Below are positions 25,034-33,163 of a DNA stretch of 60,730 nucleotides, piece by piece (the first letter of the stretch is position 1; each line of letters begins with the position of its first letter). Position numbers and translations under genes: made by a program. This DNA is from an uncultured Oscillospiraceae bacterium (GTDB lineage: Bacteria; Bacillota; Clostridia; Oscillospirales; Acutalibacteraceae). The notes under the pieces are model-generated. The model was not told the origin of the DNA and did no database searches. It saw only the letters and a program-made list of their open reading frames with translations. The stretch covers positions 1 to 60,730 of the forward strand of contig URCA01000019.1 of NCBI GenBank assembly GCA_900546265.1. Reading direction: 5' to 3'.

Positions 25034-25842
25034 CGGATATTACCATCGGCCAGTATTTCCCGGGCAATTCCCTGCTGCACAAGATGGACCCCCGGGCGAA
25101 GCTCATTCTGACCTTCGCCTATATCGTGGCGGTCTTTGTTCCCCGCAACTGGGCGGGCCTGTCGCTTGCCGTCGCCTTCCTGGTGATGAGCGTCTGGCTG
25201 TCCCATCTGCCCCTCAAGCTGATTTTCAAAAGCCTGAAGCCTATCCTGCCCCTGATCGTCTTCACCTCCATCATCAACATCTTCTATGTGCGGGACGGCC
25301 TGGTGCTCGTGGACTGGTGGATCATCCATATCACCCTGCAGGGCGTGGTCACCGCCGTGTTCATCGCGGTGCGCATCCTCTGCCTCATTGCCGGCAGCTC
25401 CCTGCTAACTTATACCACCTCGCCCACCGCCCTGACCGATGCGCTGGAACGGCTGATGAAACCCCTCAAGTTCCTGCACGTCAACGTCCATGAACTGGCC
25501 ATGATGATGACCATCGCCCTGCGCTTTATCCCCACCCTCATCGAGGAAACCGACAAAATCATGTCCGCCCAGAAGGCAAGGGGCGCGGATATGGAAAGCG
25601 GCGGCCTGATGCAGCGGATCAAGGCCCTGATTCCGATTCTCATCCCGCTGTTCGTCTCCTCCTTCCGCCGGGCCTACGAGCTGGCCATGGCCATGGAGTG
25701 CCGCTGCTACCGCGGCGGCGACGGCCGCACCCGGATGAAGCAGCTCCATCTCGCCGGCCGGGACACGGCCTGTCTGGTGGTCATGGCCATGCTGGTGACC
25801 GCCCTCATCCTGCTCAACATCTTCCTGCCCGCCAACGTCTGA
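25027..25842 (+). CDS. ecfT: ECF transporter transmembrane subunit EcfT
   Basis: EcfT is the membrane scaffold that couples the ATPase pair to substrate-binding S components. The 271-residue protein has membrane helices near 30-62, 72-90, 105-125 and at the C-terminus. The long cytoplasmic coupling-helix region carries the conserved Ala-Arg-Gly motif (KARGADMESGG near 190) and the second motif AMAMECRCYRGG. Its start overlaps the ATPase stop as ATGCTGA, so the two are translationally coupled. truA follows 24 bases later. A BioY S component is encoded at 39158 and could use this module. Confidence 0.95.
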   Translation: MLTDITIGQYFPGNSLLHKMDPRAKLILTFAYIVAVFVPRNWAGLSLAVAFLVMSVWLSHLPLKLIFKSLKPILPLIVFTSIINIFYVRDGLVLVDWWIIHITLQGVVTAVFIAVRILCLIAGSSLLTYTTSPTALTDALERLMKPLKFLHVNVHELAMMMTIALRFIPTLIEETDKIMSAQKARGADMESGGLMQRIKALIPILIPLFVSSFRRAYELAMAMECRCYRGGDGRTRMKQLHLAGRDTACLVVMAMLVTALILLNIFLPANV

Positions 25843-25866
25843 TTTCAAACGGAAAGGGGTGCCGCC

Positions 25867-26646
25867 ATGCCGCGCCTGCTTTTGACCCTTCGCTATGACG
25901 GCACCCGCTACCACGGCTGGCAGGTGCAGCCTAACGGCGTCACCGTTCAGCAGGTGATGCAGGACGCGGTGGAACGCCTGACCGGCGTGCGATCCGGGCT
26001 GACCGGCTGCAGCCGCACCGACGCCGGCGTACACGCCAACATGTTCTGCTGCACCCTGGATACCGCCTGTCCCCTGCGGGGGGACAAGCTGGCGGCCGCT
26101 CTCAACGCCCATCTGCCAGCCGACGTGGCCGTGTACGGCTGCCGGGAGGTGCCGGCGGATTTCCATCCCCGGTATATGGCCGCGGGCAAGCGGTATGTCT
26201 ACCGTATCTGGAACGCCCCCGCCCGCAATCCCTTCTGGCAGGGCTACGCCCTGCATCGGCAGCGCCGGCTGGACGAGCGCCGCATGGACGAGGCCGCCGC
26301 GGCTTACTGCGGCACGCATGATTTTACGGCCTTCTGCTCTGCGGGCAGCGCGGTGGAGGATCGGGTGCGCACCGTGCGGCGCTGCGGCGTCTCGCGTCAG
26401 GGCGACCTCGTGACCTTCACCGTGGAGGCCGACGGATTTTTATACAATATGGTGCGCATCATGGTGGGTACCCTGCTGGATATGGACGCCGGCCGGATCC
26501 CCTGGGACGCCCTGCCGGCCATTCTGCTATCCCGCGACCGGGACCGGGCGGGGGCCACCGCTCCGGCCTGCGGGCTGTATCTGGATGAAGTGTTTTACCC
26601 CGACGCCGCCGTCGGAAAGGAGATGGGGGGACAGCATGGCGAATAA
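25867..26646 (+). CDS. truA: tRNA pseudouridine(38-40) synthase TruA
   Basis: TruA converts uridines 38, 39 and 40 of the tRNA anticodon arm to pseudouridine. The 259-residue protein has the catalytic aspartate in CSRTDAGVHA (Asp52). It also has the family opening LRYDGTRYHGWQ and the C-terminal FLYNMVRIMVGTL block. ATG 25867 follows GGAAAGG. Placement after ecfT is the common Firmicutes arrangement. Its end overlaps the start of the next gene by 11 bases (ATG 26636), implying coupling. Confidence 0.97.
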   Translation: MPRLLLTLRYDGTRYHGWQVQPNGVTVQQVMQDAVERLTGVRSGLTGCSRTDAGVHANMFCCTLDTACPLRGDKLAAALNAHLPADVAVYGCREVPADFHPRYMAAGKRYVYRIWNAPARNPFWQGYALHRQRRLDERRMDEAAAAYCGTHDFTAFCSAGSAVEDRVRTVRRCGVSRQGDLVTFTVEADGFLYNMVRIMVGTLLDMDAGRIPWDALPAILLSRDRDRAGATAPACGLYLDEVFYPDAAVGKEMGGQHGE

Positions 26647-27970
26647 ACAGGACTTGAAAATTCGATCCCACGCGGCGCCTAGGAAAAAGAAGGATGCCCG
26701 CCCCGCGGCCGTTCCCCCGCCGGTCCAGCAGTCTCCGGCCCCGCCGGCGTATACTTACCGCGAGCCCCCCCGGGAAGCCCCGGAAGCGGACGCCCCCATC
26801 CTGAAAGAGGTGCCGCCGAAAAAGCGGCGTCGGTCGGGCCGTTCCCTCATCTGGATGGTGTTTTCCCGCCTGGTGCTGGTGGGAGTCCTGCTCACCGGCG
26901 GTTACCTGCTTTGGCAGAATTGGGAGAAAATCGCCCCGGACAGCTTGGTCATCTGGGTGGAGGAAAAGCTGTCGGGCGGCGCCGGCGGCGAAGGCTACCC
27001 GGTGAGCGTGGCCGGCGGCAGCGTGCTGCATATGAGCGAGATCGAAGGCAATCTCGCCCTGCTCAGCGACACCTCCTTCACCATTCTCAACAGCCGCGGC
27101 GGGGAAGCGGTGCGCCGCCCCCATACCTTCTCCGCGCCGATCCTGAAAACCGCCGGCAAATACGCCGTGTTGGCGGAAACCGGCAGCACCAGGCTGAGCC
27201 TGGAAACCCGGGCTCAAACCCTCTGGAGCGTCACCCTGGAGCATCCCATTATCTCCGCCGACGTCTCCCGGAATGGCACCACCGCGGTGATTACCTCCGG
27301 CGGCCAGTCCTACAACGCCGAAATCGTGGTGTTCGACAAGAAGGGCAAGGAAATCTATCGCCGCAGCCGGAAACGGCAGGCGGTGGACGTGGCCGTCTCC
27401 CCCGGGGGGGATCGGGTCGCCATCGCCAGCATCGCGGCGGAAAACGGCGCCATCAAATCCTATTTGGAGATTTTCACCTTTGCCGCCGACAAGGATGCCG
27501 CCTTTACGCATGAAGCGTCCGGCATCCTGCTGGCCGCCGTGGATTACCTGGCAGGTGGCCAGACGGTCGCCGTGGGGGATACCGCCCTGTGGATCGCGGA
27601 CGAGAAAACCGGGGCGCTCAAACAGACGGATTTCGACGGGCAGCAGCTGCTGGGCTACGCCCCCGGGGACGATCGCGTCGCCCTGGTCACCCAGGCCTAC
27701 GGCGCGACGGACGGGTGCCGCCTGCTGGCAGTTACCGCCGACGGCGCAACCGCCTACACCGCCGATATCCGCGAGGCCTATCGGCATGTCGCCGCCGATA
27801 AAAATGGCGTGTATCTCCTGACCGGCAGCGCGGTGCATGTGTTCGGCGCTGCCGCCGAGACCGGCGTCCTCGAGGTGCCGTCGGACGGCCGCCTGATAGG
27901 AACGCTGGGGGATAAAATCATGGTGCTGGGGCTGACCACCCTGCGGCAGTACGACCGGCCCGCCGCCTAG
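26636..27970 (+). CDS. Membrane-anchored beta-propeller-like protein (DUF5711 type)
   Basis: The 444-residue protein has a basic, proline-rich cytoplasmic N-terminus (about 1-75) and one membrane helix (about 80-102). A large external domain of repeated beta-rich units runs from about 130 to the end (LSRGG-like, DVSRNGTTAVI, AVSPGGDRVAI). The repeated Gly-Asp/Val patterns suggest a WD40/PQQ-like propeller, and the arrangement matches clostridial DUF5711 proteins. The function is unknown; a surface scaffold is plausible. ATG 26636 lies inside the truA end after GGGGGG, which indicates coupling. The two membrane protein genes that follow may be partners. Confidence 0.75.
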   Translation: MANKQDLKIRSHAAPRKKKDARPAAVPPPVQQSPAPPAYTYREPPREAPEADAPILKEVPPKKRRRSGRSLIWMVFSRLVLVGVLLTGGYLLWQNWEKIAPDSLVIWVEEKLSGGAGGEGYPVSVAGGSVLHMSEIEGNLALLSDTSFTILNSRGGEAVRRPHTFSAPILKTAGKYAVLAETGSTRLSLETRAQTLWSVTLEHPIISADVSRNGTTAVITSGGQSYNAEIVVFDKKGKEIYRRSRKRQAVDVAVSPGGDRVAIASIAAENGAIKSYLEIFTFAADKDAAFTHEASGILLAAVDYLAGGQTVAVGDTALWIADEKTGALKQTDFDGQQLLGYAPGDDRVALVTQAYGATDGCRLLAVTADGATAYTADIREAYRHVAADKNGVYLLTGSAVHVFGAAAETGVLEVPSDGRLIGTLGDKIMVLGLTTLRQYDRPAA

Positions 27971-28073
27971 AGCTATTGGCGAAGGACGACAATGATGTCC
28001 CCACGCCATTCTTGCCGCCGAACTTGTGTCATTTTATTCGCTAATGGCTCTATTATCGGAAAGGATTTTAGGC

Positions 28074-28787
28074 ATGGGTATTCTTCTTGATATTCTCTGC
28101 ATCGGCCTGCTCGCCGCCTCGGCGGTGGTGTTTGCCCAAAAATCGGTTTCCTCCTCGCTGCTTTCGTTGGGCGCCCTGCTGCTGGCGCTCACCGCCGCCT
28201 TCCTGCTCAGCCTCCCTCTGGGGGCTGCCGGTCGGCCCTTGATTGCTCCGACGGTGGAAAAGACCGCGGCCTATCGCCTGGCCGATCTGTTTTCCGCTCC
28301 CCATTTGGCTACCGGCCGGGAAACGGTGGAGGCCTTGGACTTTGATGAGCTCATTCGAACCAATCCGCCGGCCTTCCAGAAAATACTGGATCACTACGGC
28401 GCGGATATCGACACCCTTCGGGGCCTGCCGGAAACGCATGATTCCGCTGCGGTGCTGGATGCCGTTACCGGTAGGTACAGCCGCACCCTGTCCCGGGCGG
28501 TGAGCTATGCCGTGCTGTTCTGCCTGGCTTTTCTGGTCGGCAAGCTGGTCCAAAAGCGGGTGGAGGACGGCCTGGTGCCCCCGCCGCCCCTGCGGGGAAC
28601 GCGGCGGCTGATTCCGCCCGCCCTGGGCCTGCTGGCCGGCCTGCTCTGGACTTTTTCGCTGGCCGTTTTGTTGGAATGGTTGGCGCCGGTGGTGGGCCGC
28701 GATTCCGTGGTTTTTTCGGAAGATATGCTGAAAAGCGCCTCTTTTTATCAAATTCTTAATCAAATAAACCTCTTTATCCGGTTGTAA
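28074..28787 (+). CDS. CvpA-like integral membrane protein
   Basis: The 237-residue protein has about four hydrophobic helices (near 4-22, 27-50, 143-160 and 180-202). The two helical pairs are separated by an extracytoplasmic loop of about 90 residues, and a PPPP run lies in a cytoplasmic loop near 168. Length and topology resemble the CvpA (colicin V production) family, although similarity is weaker than for the next gene. ATG 28074 follows GGAAAGGA; upstream in-frame codons lack a start signal. The function is unknown. Confidence 0.65.
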   Translation: MGILLDILCIGLLAASAVVFAQKSVSSSLLSLGALLLALTAAFLLSLPLGAAGRPLIAPTVEKTAAYRLADLFSAPHLATGRETVEALDFDELIRTNPPAFQKILDHYGADIDTLRGLPETHDSAAVLDAVTGRYSRTLSRAVSYAVLFCLAFLVGKLVQKRVEDGLVPPPPLRGTRRLIPPALGLLAGLLWTFSLAVLLEWLAPVVGRDSVVFSEDMLKSASFYQILNQINLFIRL

Positions 28788-28810
28788 AGAACAGGAAATC
28801 GTGGTATATT
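28782..28810 (+). promoter_or_regulatory. Promoter within the end of the CvpA-like gene
   Basis: TTGTAA (28782-28787), a 17-base spacer and TATATT (28805-28810). The -35 contains the stop codon of the preceding gene. It would give the 28867 gene independent expression. Confidence 0.6.
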
Positions 28811-28866
28811 TATTGATACTGCGGGGCGGAAAAACCTCTCTGCGGCTTATGAATGGAGGGTTCTTC

Positions 28867-29607
28867 ATGGCATATATTCTGGACATTGCGGTCATACTAA
28901 TTTTTGTTTTGGCGATCTTCATCGGCTATCGCCGCGGCTTCGTCAAATCCATTATCCGGCTGGTCGGCTGCCTGTTGGCCCTGGTCATTGCCGGCACCCT
29001 CAGCGGCACCATCGCGGGCGGGATTTACGACGGCTTCCTGGCCGGTAAGGTCAAGGAGCAGATCGTCACCCACATTCCCGCCGCCGACACCGCCTCCATC
29101 AAAACCGGCCTGCACGACGCCATTGAGCAGATGCCCGGCTTTGTCAAAAACGCCCTGGACGCCTATGACTTGGGCAGTCCCGACGCCATTGTGGATTCCC
29201 TCGGCGACACGCTGAGCGGCAACGTCGACGCGGTGGCCCAGACGATTTCCGATAAGGTCATCCGCCCGGTGGCGGTTCTGCTGCTGCAGATGGTGTGCTT
29301 CTTTGTTTTGTTTATTATTCTGATTATTGTGGTCGGTATTCTGGCCGCCGTTATCAATAAGGCCTTCAAGCTGCCCGGCCTCAAGCAGATGAACGGGGCG
29401 CTCGGCGCCATCTTCGGCGCGGTGGAAGGCCTGCTGTGGGTGCTGGTCGCGGTCACGGTGATCCAGCTGGTCGCCACTTCCTCCGCCGGCGATTCGCTGT
29501 TATCCGCCAAAAATCTGCACGATTCGCTTCTGGTCAGTAAGATTGCCGACGTGAATCCCATCATCTCCGCCATGGATTCGGTTATCGAATCCCTGACCGC
29601 CGGTTGA
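28867..29607 (+). CDS. CvpA family membrane protein
   Basis: The 246-residue protein opens with the typical CvpA pattern of a first helix, then IGYRRGFVKSIIRL and a second helix. An external helical loop (about 60-135) precedes two more helices, including the Gly-rich LGAIFGAVEGLLWV segment. CvpA proteins are linked to purine-related and envelope phenotypes in other bacteria, with no agreed biochemical role. ATG 28867 has GGAGGG upstream. It follows a second CvpA-like gene, making a tandem pair. Confidence 0.82.
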   Translation: MAYILDIAVILIFVLAIFIGYRRGFVKSIIRLVGCLLALVIAGTLSGTIAGGIYDGFLAGKVKEQIVTHIPAADTASIKTGLHDAIEQMPGFVKNALDAYDLGSPDAIVDSLGDTLSGNVDAVAQTISDKVIRPVAVLLLQMVCFFVLFIILIIVVGILAAVINKAFKLPGLKQMNGALGAIFGAVEGLLWVLVAVTVIQLVATSSAGDSLLSAKNLHDSLLVSKIADVNPIISAMDSVIESLTAG

Positions 29608-29773
29608 TTGCCCGCGGTGCCAAGGCGGATGGCCCAGGGCCTTGCTTCCGCCCTGGACCGGGAAAATAAGCGGCGGCGTGGAGACTGTCCAAGCCTTCCG
29701 GCGCGGCAGCCTTCACGCGGGAGCCCGGTTCGGCTGACCGGCTCCGTCGCGCGAGAAAGTATAGGCGGTTTGT

Positions 29774-30409
29774 ATGCAACTGATGAATATCGAATGGAAA
29801 TGGAATATTCCCAATCTCCTCTCCCTGCTGCGGATTCTGCTGGTGCCGGTGTTCGTCATCCTCTACCTGCTCAGCAGCGACGAGCGGATGGATTTGATGT
29901 ACTGGTCCTTCGGCGTGCTGATTCTTTCCGGCGTCACTGACTCTCTGGACGGCATCATCGCCCGCAAGTGCAATCAGATTACCGACCTGGGCAAGCTGCT
30001 CGACCCGGTGGCCGATAAGCTGACCCAGGTAGCCGTGGTGATCTGCCTGGCCACCCGCTTTTCTCAGCTGATCCCCCTGGTCGTCATTTGCTTTGTCAAG
30101 GAGCTGGCCCAGAGCATCGGCGGCCTCATCCTGCTGCGGCGGGGGGCGGAGGTGCGGGGCGCCTCCTGGTATGGTAAGATGTGCACCTTTGTGTTCTACG
30201 GGGTGATGGCCCTCATCGTCCTGCTGCCCAATATGTACTGGTGGGTGCGGGTGCTTCTGGTGACCCTCGTCGCCGTTCTGATGCTGTTCGCCTTCTTCAA
30301 TTATATGAGGGTCTACCTGAACATCAAAAAGACGCTCCCCAAAAAAGAGGGCGCCTCCAAATCCAGCGGCGGTCCGGCGGCTGAAAAGAAGGACGACGCG
30401 GCGTCCTGA
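29774..30409 (+). CDS. CDP-alcohol phosphatidyltransferase (PgsA-like)
   Basis: This is an integral membrane enzyme that transfers a phosphatidyl group from CDP-diacylglycerol to an alcohol such as glycerol-3-phosphate or phosphatidylglycerol. The 211-residue protein has six hydrophobic helices and the full family motif D-x2-DG-x2-AR-x8-G-x3-D-x3-D (TDSLDGIIAR followed by GKLLDPVADK, about 56-83). A charged Lys/Ala-rich tail ends the protein. Its acceptor alcohol cannot be read from sequence. ATG 29774 has AGGCGG upstream. A strong terminator follows. Confidence 0.9.
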   Translation: MQLMNIEWKWNIPNLLSLLRILLVPVFVILYLLSSDERMDLMYWSFGVLILSGVTDSLDGIIARKCNQITDLGKLLDPVADKLTQVAVVICLATRFSQLIPLVVICFVKELAQSIGGLILLRRGAEVRGASWYGKMCTFVFYGVMALIVLLPNMYWWVRVLLVTLVAVLMLFAFFNYMRVYLNIKKTLPKKEGASKSSGGPAAEKKDDAAS

Positions 30410-30413
30410 CCGG

Positions 30414-30448
30414 AAAATCCAGCGGGAGAAGAATTCCCGCTGGATTTT
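30414..30448 (+). terminator. Rho-independent terminator after the phosphatidyltransferase gene
   Basis: A perfect 14-bp stem (30414-30427 with 30435-30448) has loop GAAGAAT and ends in a TTTTAT tract. Confidence 0.85.
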
Positions 30449-30471
30449 ATCGCTTGTAAAACTCGTTTCTC

Positions 30472-30535
30472 AAGGTGAGCGCTCGCTCTCCCCAAAATCG
30501 GAGGTTGTTCGCTCCCCCTCACCTTCAGGTAAAAA
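30472..30535 (+). promoter_or_regulatory. Long inverted repeat in the clpE-like leader
   Basis: AAGGTGAG (30472-30479) and CTCACCTT (30528-30535) are perfect inverted arms flanking about 48 bases, with additional inner GCG/CGC complementarity. It lies 41 bases before the start codon. It might be an RNA structure or an operator pair. It does not match the CtsR heptad repeat known for clp genes. Confidence 0.35.
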
Positions 30536-30576
30536 ATGTATCTGGCCGGGCCAAAGCCCGCCGGAATGGAGGCTTT

Positions 30577-32862
30577 ATGGTTTGTTCACGCTGTAAAAAA
30601 AGGCCGGCGGTCGTCTTTATCACCCGCATGGAGGGGGAGAAGACGGTCAACGACGGCCTCTGCCTGGTCTGCGCCAAGGAGCTGGGCATCAAACCTGTCA
30701 ACGATATGCTGGAGAAGTTCGGCATCACCGACGACGACATGGAGCAAATGGATCAGCAGCTGGGCGAACTGATGAGCCTGTCGGGCGAGGACGGGGAGGA
30801 CGGGTTCACCCCCGGCGGCGCCCCGGCCTTCCCCTTTCTGCAGAACCTGTTCGGCGCGCAGGCCGGCGAGCAGGAGAAGAAGGAGACCGAAGCGCCCGCG
30901 GACGAAAAAGAGAAGGACTCCGCTAAGGAACAGAAAAAGAAGGAACGCAAGCGCAAGTTCCTCACCCAATACTGCACCGATCTTACCGCCCGCGCCCGGG
31001 AGGGGAAGATCGACGCCATCATCGGCCGGGATCGGGAAATCTACCGGGTGGTACAGATCCTGTCCCGCCGCACCAAAAATAACCCCTGCCTCATCGGCGA
31101 GCCGGGCGTCGGCAAGACCGCCATCGCGGAAGGGCTGGCCATCCGCATCGCGGCGGGCCAGGTGCCTCCCCGCCTGCTGGATAAGGAAATCCACCTGCTC
31201 GATCTCACCGCCCTCGTGGCGGGCACCCAGTTCCGCGGCCAGTTCGAAAGCCGCATCAAGGGCTTGGTGGACGAGGTCAAGGCGGAAGGCAATATCATCC
31301 TTTTCATCGACGAGGTGCACAACCTGGTGGGCACCGGGGACGCGGAGGGCAGCATGTCCGCCGCCAACATTCTCAAGCCCGCCCTCTCCCGGGGGGAAAT
31401 CCAGGTCATCGGCGCCACCACCTTCAACGAATACCGCAAGCATATCGAAAAGGACGCCGCCCTCGAGCGCCGGTTCCAGCCGGTGACGGTGGAGGAACCC
31501 ACCGTGGACGATACGGTGTCCATGCTTATGGGCATCAAGGGCTATTACGAAACCTTCCACGGCGTGCAAATTTCCGATCCGCTTATCCGCCGGGCCGTCA
31601 CCCTGTCGGAACGGTATATTACCGACCGTTTTCTGCCGGACAAGGCCATCGACCTGCTGGACGAGGCCTGCGCCGCCGCCGCGCTGAACAACAAGGCGGC
31701 CGATAAGTATGAGCAGATGCAGCGCCAGGCCGCCTTCCTGCGCGGGGAGGAAGAGGAGGAGATGGGCCAAGAGTCCATCGACTATGAGAAGCTGGCCAAT
31801 ACCCGCGCCCAGCTGATGAAGGTGGAGCAGGACGCCGCGGCTATCAAAGAGGCCGCCCTGGGCGCCCAGGTGACCGAGGACGATCTGGCCCGGGTCATCG
31901 AGCTGTGGACCGGCATCCCTGCCTCCAAGGTGCGGGAGAACGAGCTGAGCAAGCTTGCCCATATCGAGGAACATCTGAAAGCCAAAATCATCGGCCAGGA
32001 CGAGGCTGTGGCCCTGGTTTCCGCCGCCATCCGGCGCAGCCGGGTGCAGATAAGCCCCCGCCGCCGCCCTGCCTCCTTCATTTTCGTGGGATCCACCGGC
32101 GTGGGCAAGACCGAGCTGGTCAAGGTGCTCGCCGCCGAACTGTTCGACACGCCCGAAACCCTCATCCGCCTGGATATGTCCGAATTCATGGAGAAACACG
32201 CCGTTTCCCGCATCATCGGCTCCCCTCCAGGCTACGTGGGTTATGACGAGGCGGGGCAGCTGACCGAGAAGGTGCGGCGCAAGCCCTATTCGGTGCTGCT
32301 GTTCGACGAAATCGAAAAGGCCCATCCCGATGTGCTCAACATCCTGCTGCAAATCCTGGACGAGGGCCGGGTGACCGACGCCCATGGTCGGGTGGTCAAT
32401 TTTGAAAACACCGTCATTGTCATGACCTCCAACGCCGGCAGTCAGAACCGGGAAAGCCTCATCGGCTTCGGCAAATCCGACGCGCAGGCCTCCCGCGACC
32501 GGGCCTCCAAGGCCTTGGCCGAGTTCCTGCGTCCGGAATTCATCGGCCGGGTGGACGAGGTGGTGTACTTCGACCCGCTGACCAAAGAGAGCTTTGTCCG
32601 CATCGCCGAGCTGATGCTGGACGAGCTGACCGCGCCGCTGCAGGAAAGAGGCATCGCCTTCTCCTGGACCGAGGACGCCAAGCAGGTGCTGGCTTCCAAG
32701 GCCTATGGCGGCAAGCGGGGCGCCCGGGATCTGCGGGGCGTCATCCGCCGGGACGTGGAGGATCGCATCGCCAGCCGGATCGTGGATAGCTGCGACGCCG
32801 GCCTGTCCGCCATCCGCCTGACCACCGACGCGAGCGGCCAGCTGCTGCTGGAAGCGGAATAG
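30577..32862 (+). CDS. ClpE-like ATP-dependent protease ATPase subunit with N-terminal zinc finger
   Basis: This is a two-ring Clp/Hsp100 unfoldase of 761 residues. A zinc finger opens the protein (Cys3, Cys6, Cys29, Cys32). A charged linker (about 95-127) replaces the Clp-N repeat domain of ClpC. AAA-1 has Walker A GEPGVGKT at 174-181. A coiled middle region precedes AAA-2, with GSTGVGKT and SEFMEKHAVSRIIGSPPGYVG. The tripeptide IGF after TSNAGSQ fits the ClpP-docking loop, so it should feed ClpP. The zinc finger and missing Clp-N domain make it ClpE-like. ATG 30577 follows TGGAGG. clpP, ctsR and mcsAB are not adjacent. Confidence 0.9.
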   Translation: MVCSRCKKRPAVVFITRMEGEKTVNDGLCLVCAKELGIKPVNDMLEKFGITDDDMEQMDQQLGELMSLSGEDGEDGFTPGGAPAFPFLQNLFGAQAGEQEKKETEAPADEKEKDSAKEQKKKERKRKFLTQYCTDLTARAREGKIDAIIGRDREIYRVVQILSRRTKNNPCLIGEPGVGKTAIAEGLAIRIAAGQVPPRLLDKEIHLLDLTALVAGTQFRGQFESRIKGLVDEVKAEGNIILFIDEVHNLVGTGDAEGSMSAANILKPALSRGEIQVIGATTFNEYRKHIEKDAALERRFQPVTVEEPTVDDTVSMLMGIKGYYETFHGVQISDPLIRRAVTLSERYITDRFLPDKAIDLLDEACAAAALNNKAADKYEQMQRQAAFLRGEEEEEMGQESIDYEKLANTRAQLMKVEQDAAAIKEAALGAQVTEDDLARVIELWTGIPASKVRENELSKLAHIEEHLKAKIIGQDEAVALVSAAIRRSRVQISPRRRPASFIFVGSTGVGKTELVKVLAAELFDTPETLIRLDMSEFMEKHAVSRIIGSPPGYVGYDEAGQLTEKVRRKPYSVLLFDEIEKAHPDVLNILLQILDEGRVTDAHGRVVNFENTVIVMTSNAGSQNRESLIGFGKSDAQASRDRASKALAEFLRPEFIGRVDEVVYFDPLTKESFVRIAELMLDELTAPLQERGIAFSWTEDAKQVLASKAYGGKRGARDLRGVIRRDVEDRIASRIVDSCDAGLSAIRLTTDASGQLLLEAE

Positions 32863-32960
32863 TCCCTTTGAAAAGGATGGATCCGAGGAATATTCGCCGG
32901 GCAGCGCCGCAGGACGCGCCGGCCTCCGCTGCTCCCGCGTGGCTCCTCTGGCCGGCGGAG

Positions 32961-33081
32961 CAGGGCTGTCGGGAATTCGCAAGCGACTGCAAGCTGACCA
33001 ACACCGCCCGCCCCCCGTTTTCACCTGGGCTGCGGCTTCGAGGAAGCCAACCGGATCGTCGGCTCCACCAAGCGACTGTAA
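32961..33081 (+). pseudogene. Frameshifted C-terminal remnant of an AAC(6')-type GNAT acetyltransferase
   Basis: In one frame from 32961 the sequence reads QGCREFASDCKLTNT. A second frame, with its last 19 codons at 33022-33081, reads HLGCGFEEANRIVGSTKRL and then stops. Together they match the end of aminoglycoside 6'-N-acetyltransferase-like GNAT proteins as I recall it (EFASDCELxN...FHLxxGFEEANRIICFTK). A frameshift lies between about 33005 and 33021, and no upstream N-terminal part is recognisable. It is therefore a decayed fragment, with no intact resistance gene here. The surrounding 32863-33120 holds nothing else. Confidence 0.5.
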
Positions 33082-33120
33082 AGGCGCCGGAATACACGGG
33101 GGGGCTTCCCGCAGATACTA

Positions 33121-33156
33121 AAAACGCGAAAGCCATTGCGGCTTTCGCGTTTTTTT
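33121..33156. terminator. Bidirectional terminator between remnant and anti-sigma gene
   Basis: A perfect 14-bp stem (33121-33134 with 33140-33153) has loop ATTGC and T runs in both directions. It ends transcription from the clpE side and from the minus-strand anti-sigma gene (stop at 33164). Confidence 0.85.
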
Positions 33157-33163
33157 GTCCCTT

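Noticed and set aside
30449..30576. CtsR operator upstream of the clpE-like gene
   Set aside because: The direct GGTCAAA-type heptads of CtsR sites are not present; only the AAGGTGAG inverted repeat was found.
30586..33024. 812-codon open frame antisense to the clpE-like gene
   Set aside because: It mirrors the AAA+ gene codon for codon; the high GC third positions keep the reverse frame open. The product has no family motif and no ribosome site.
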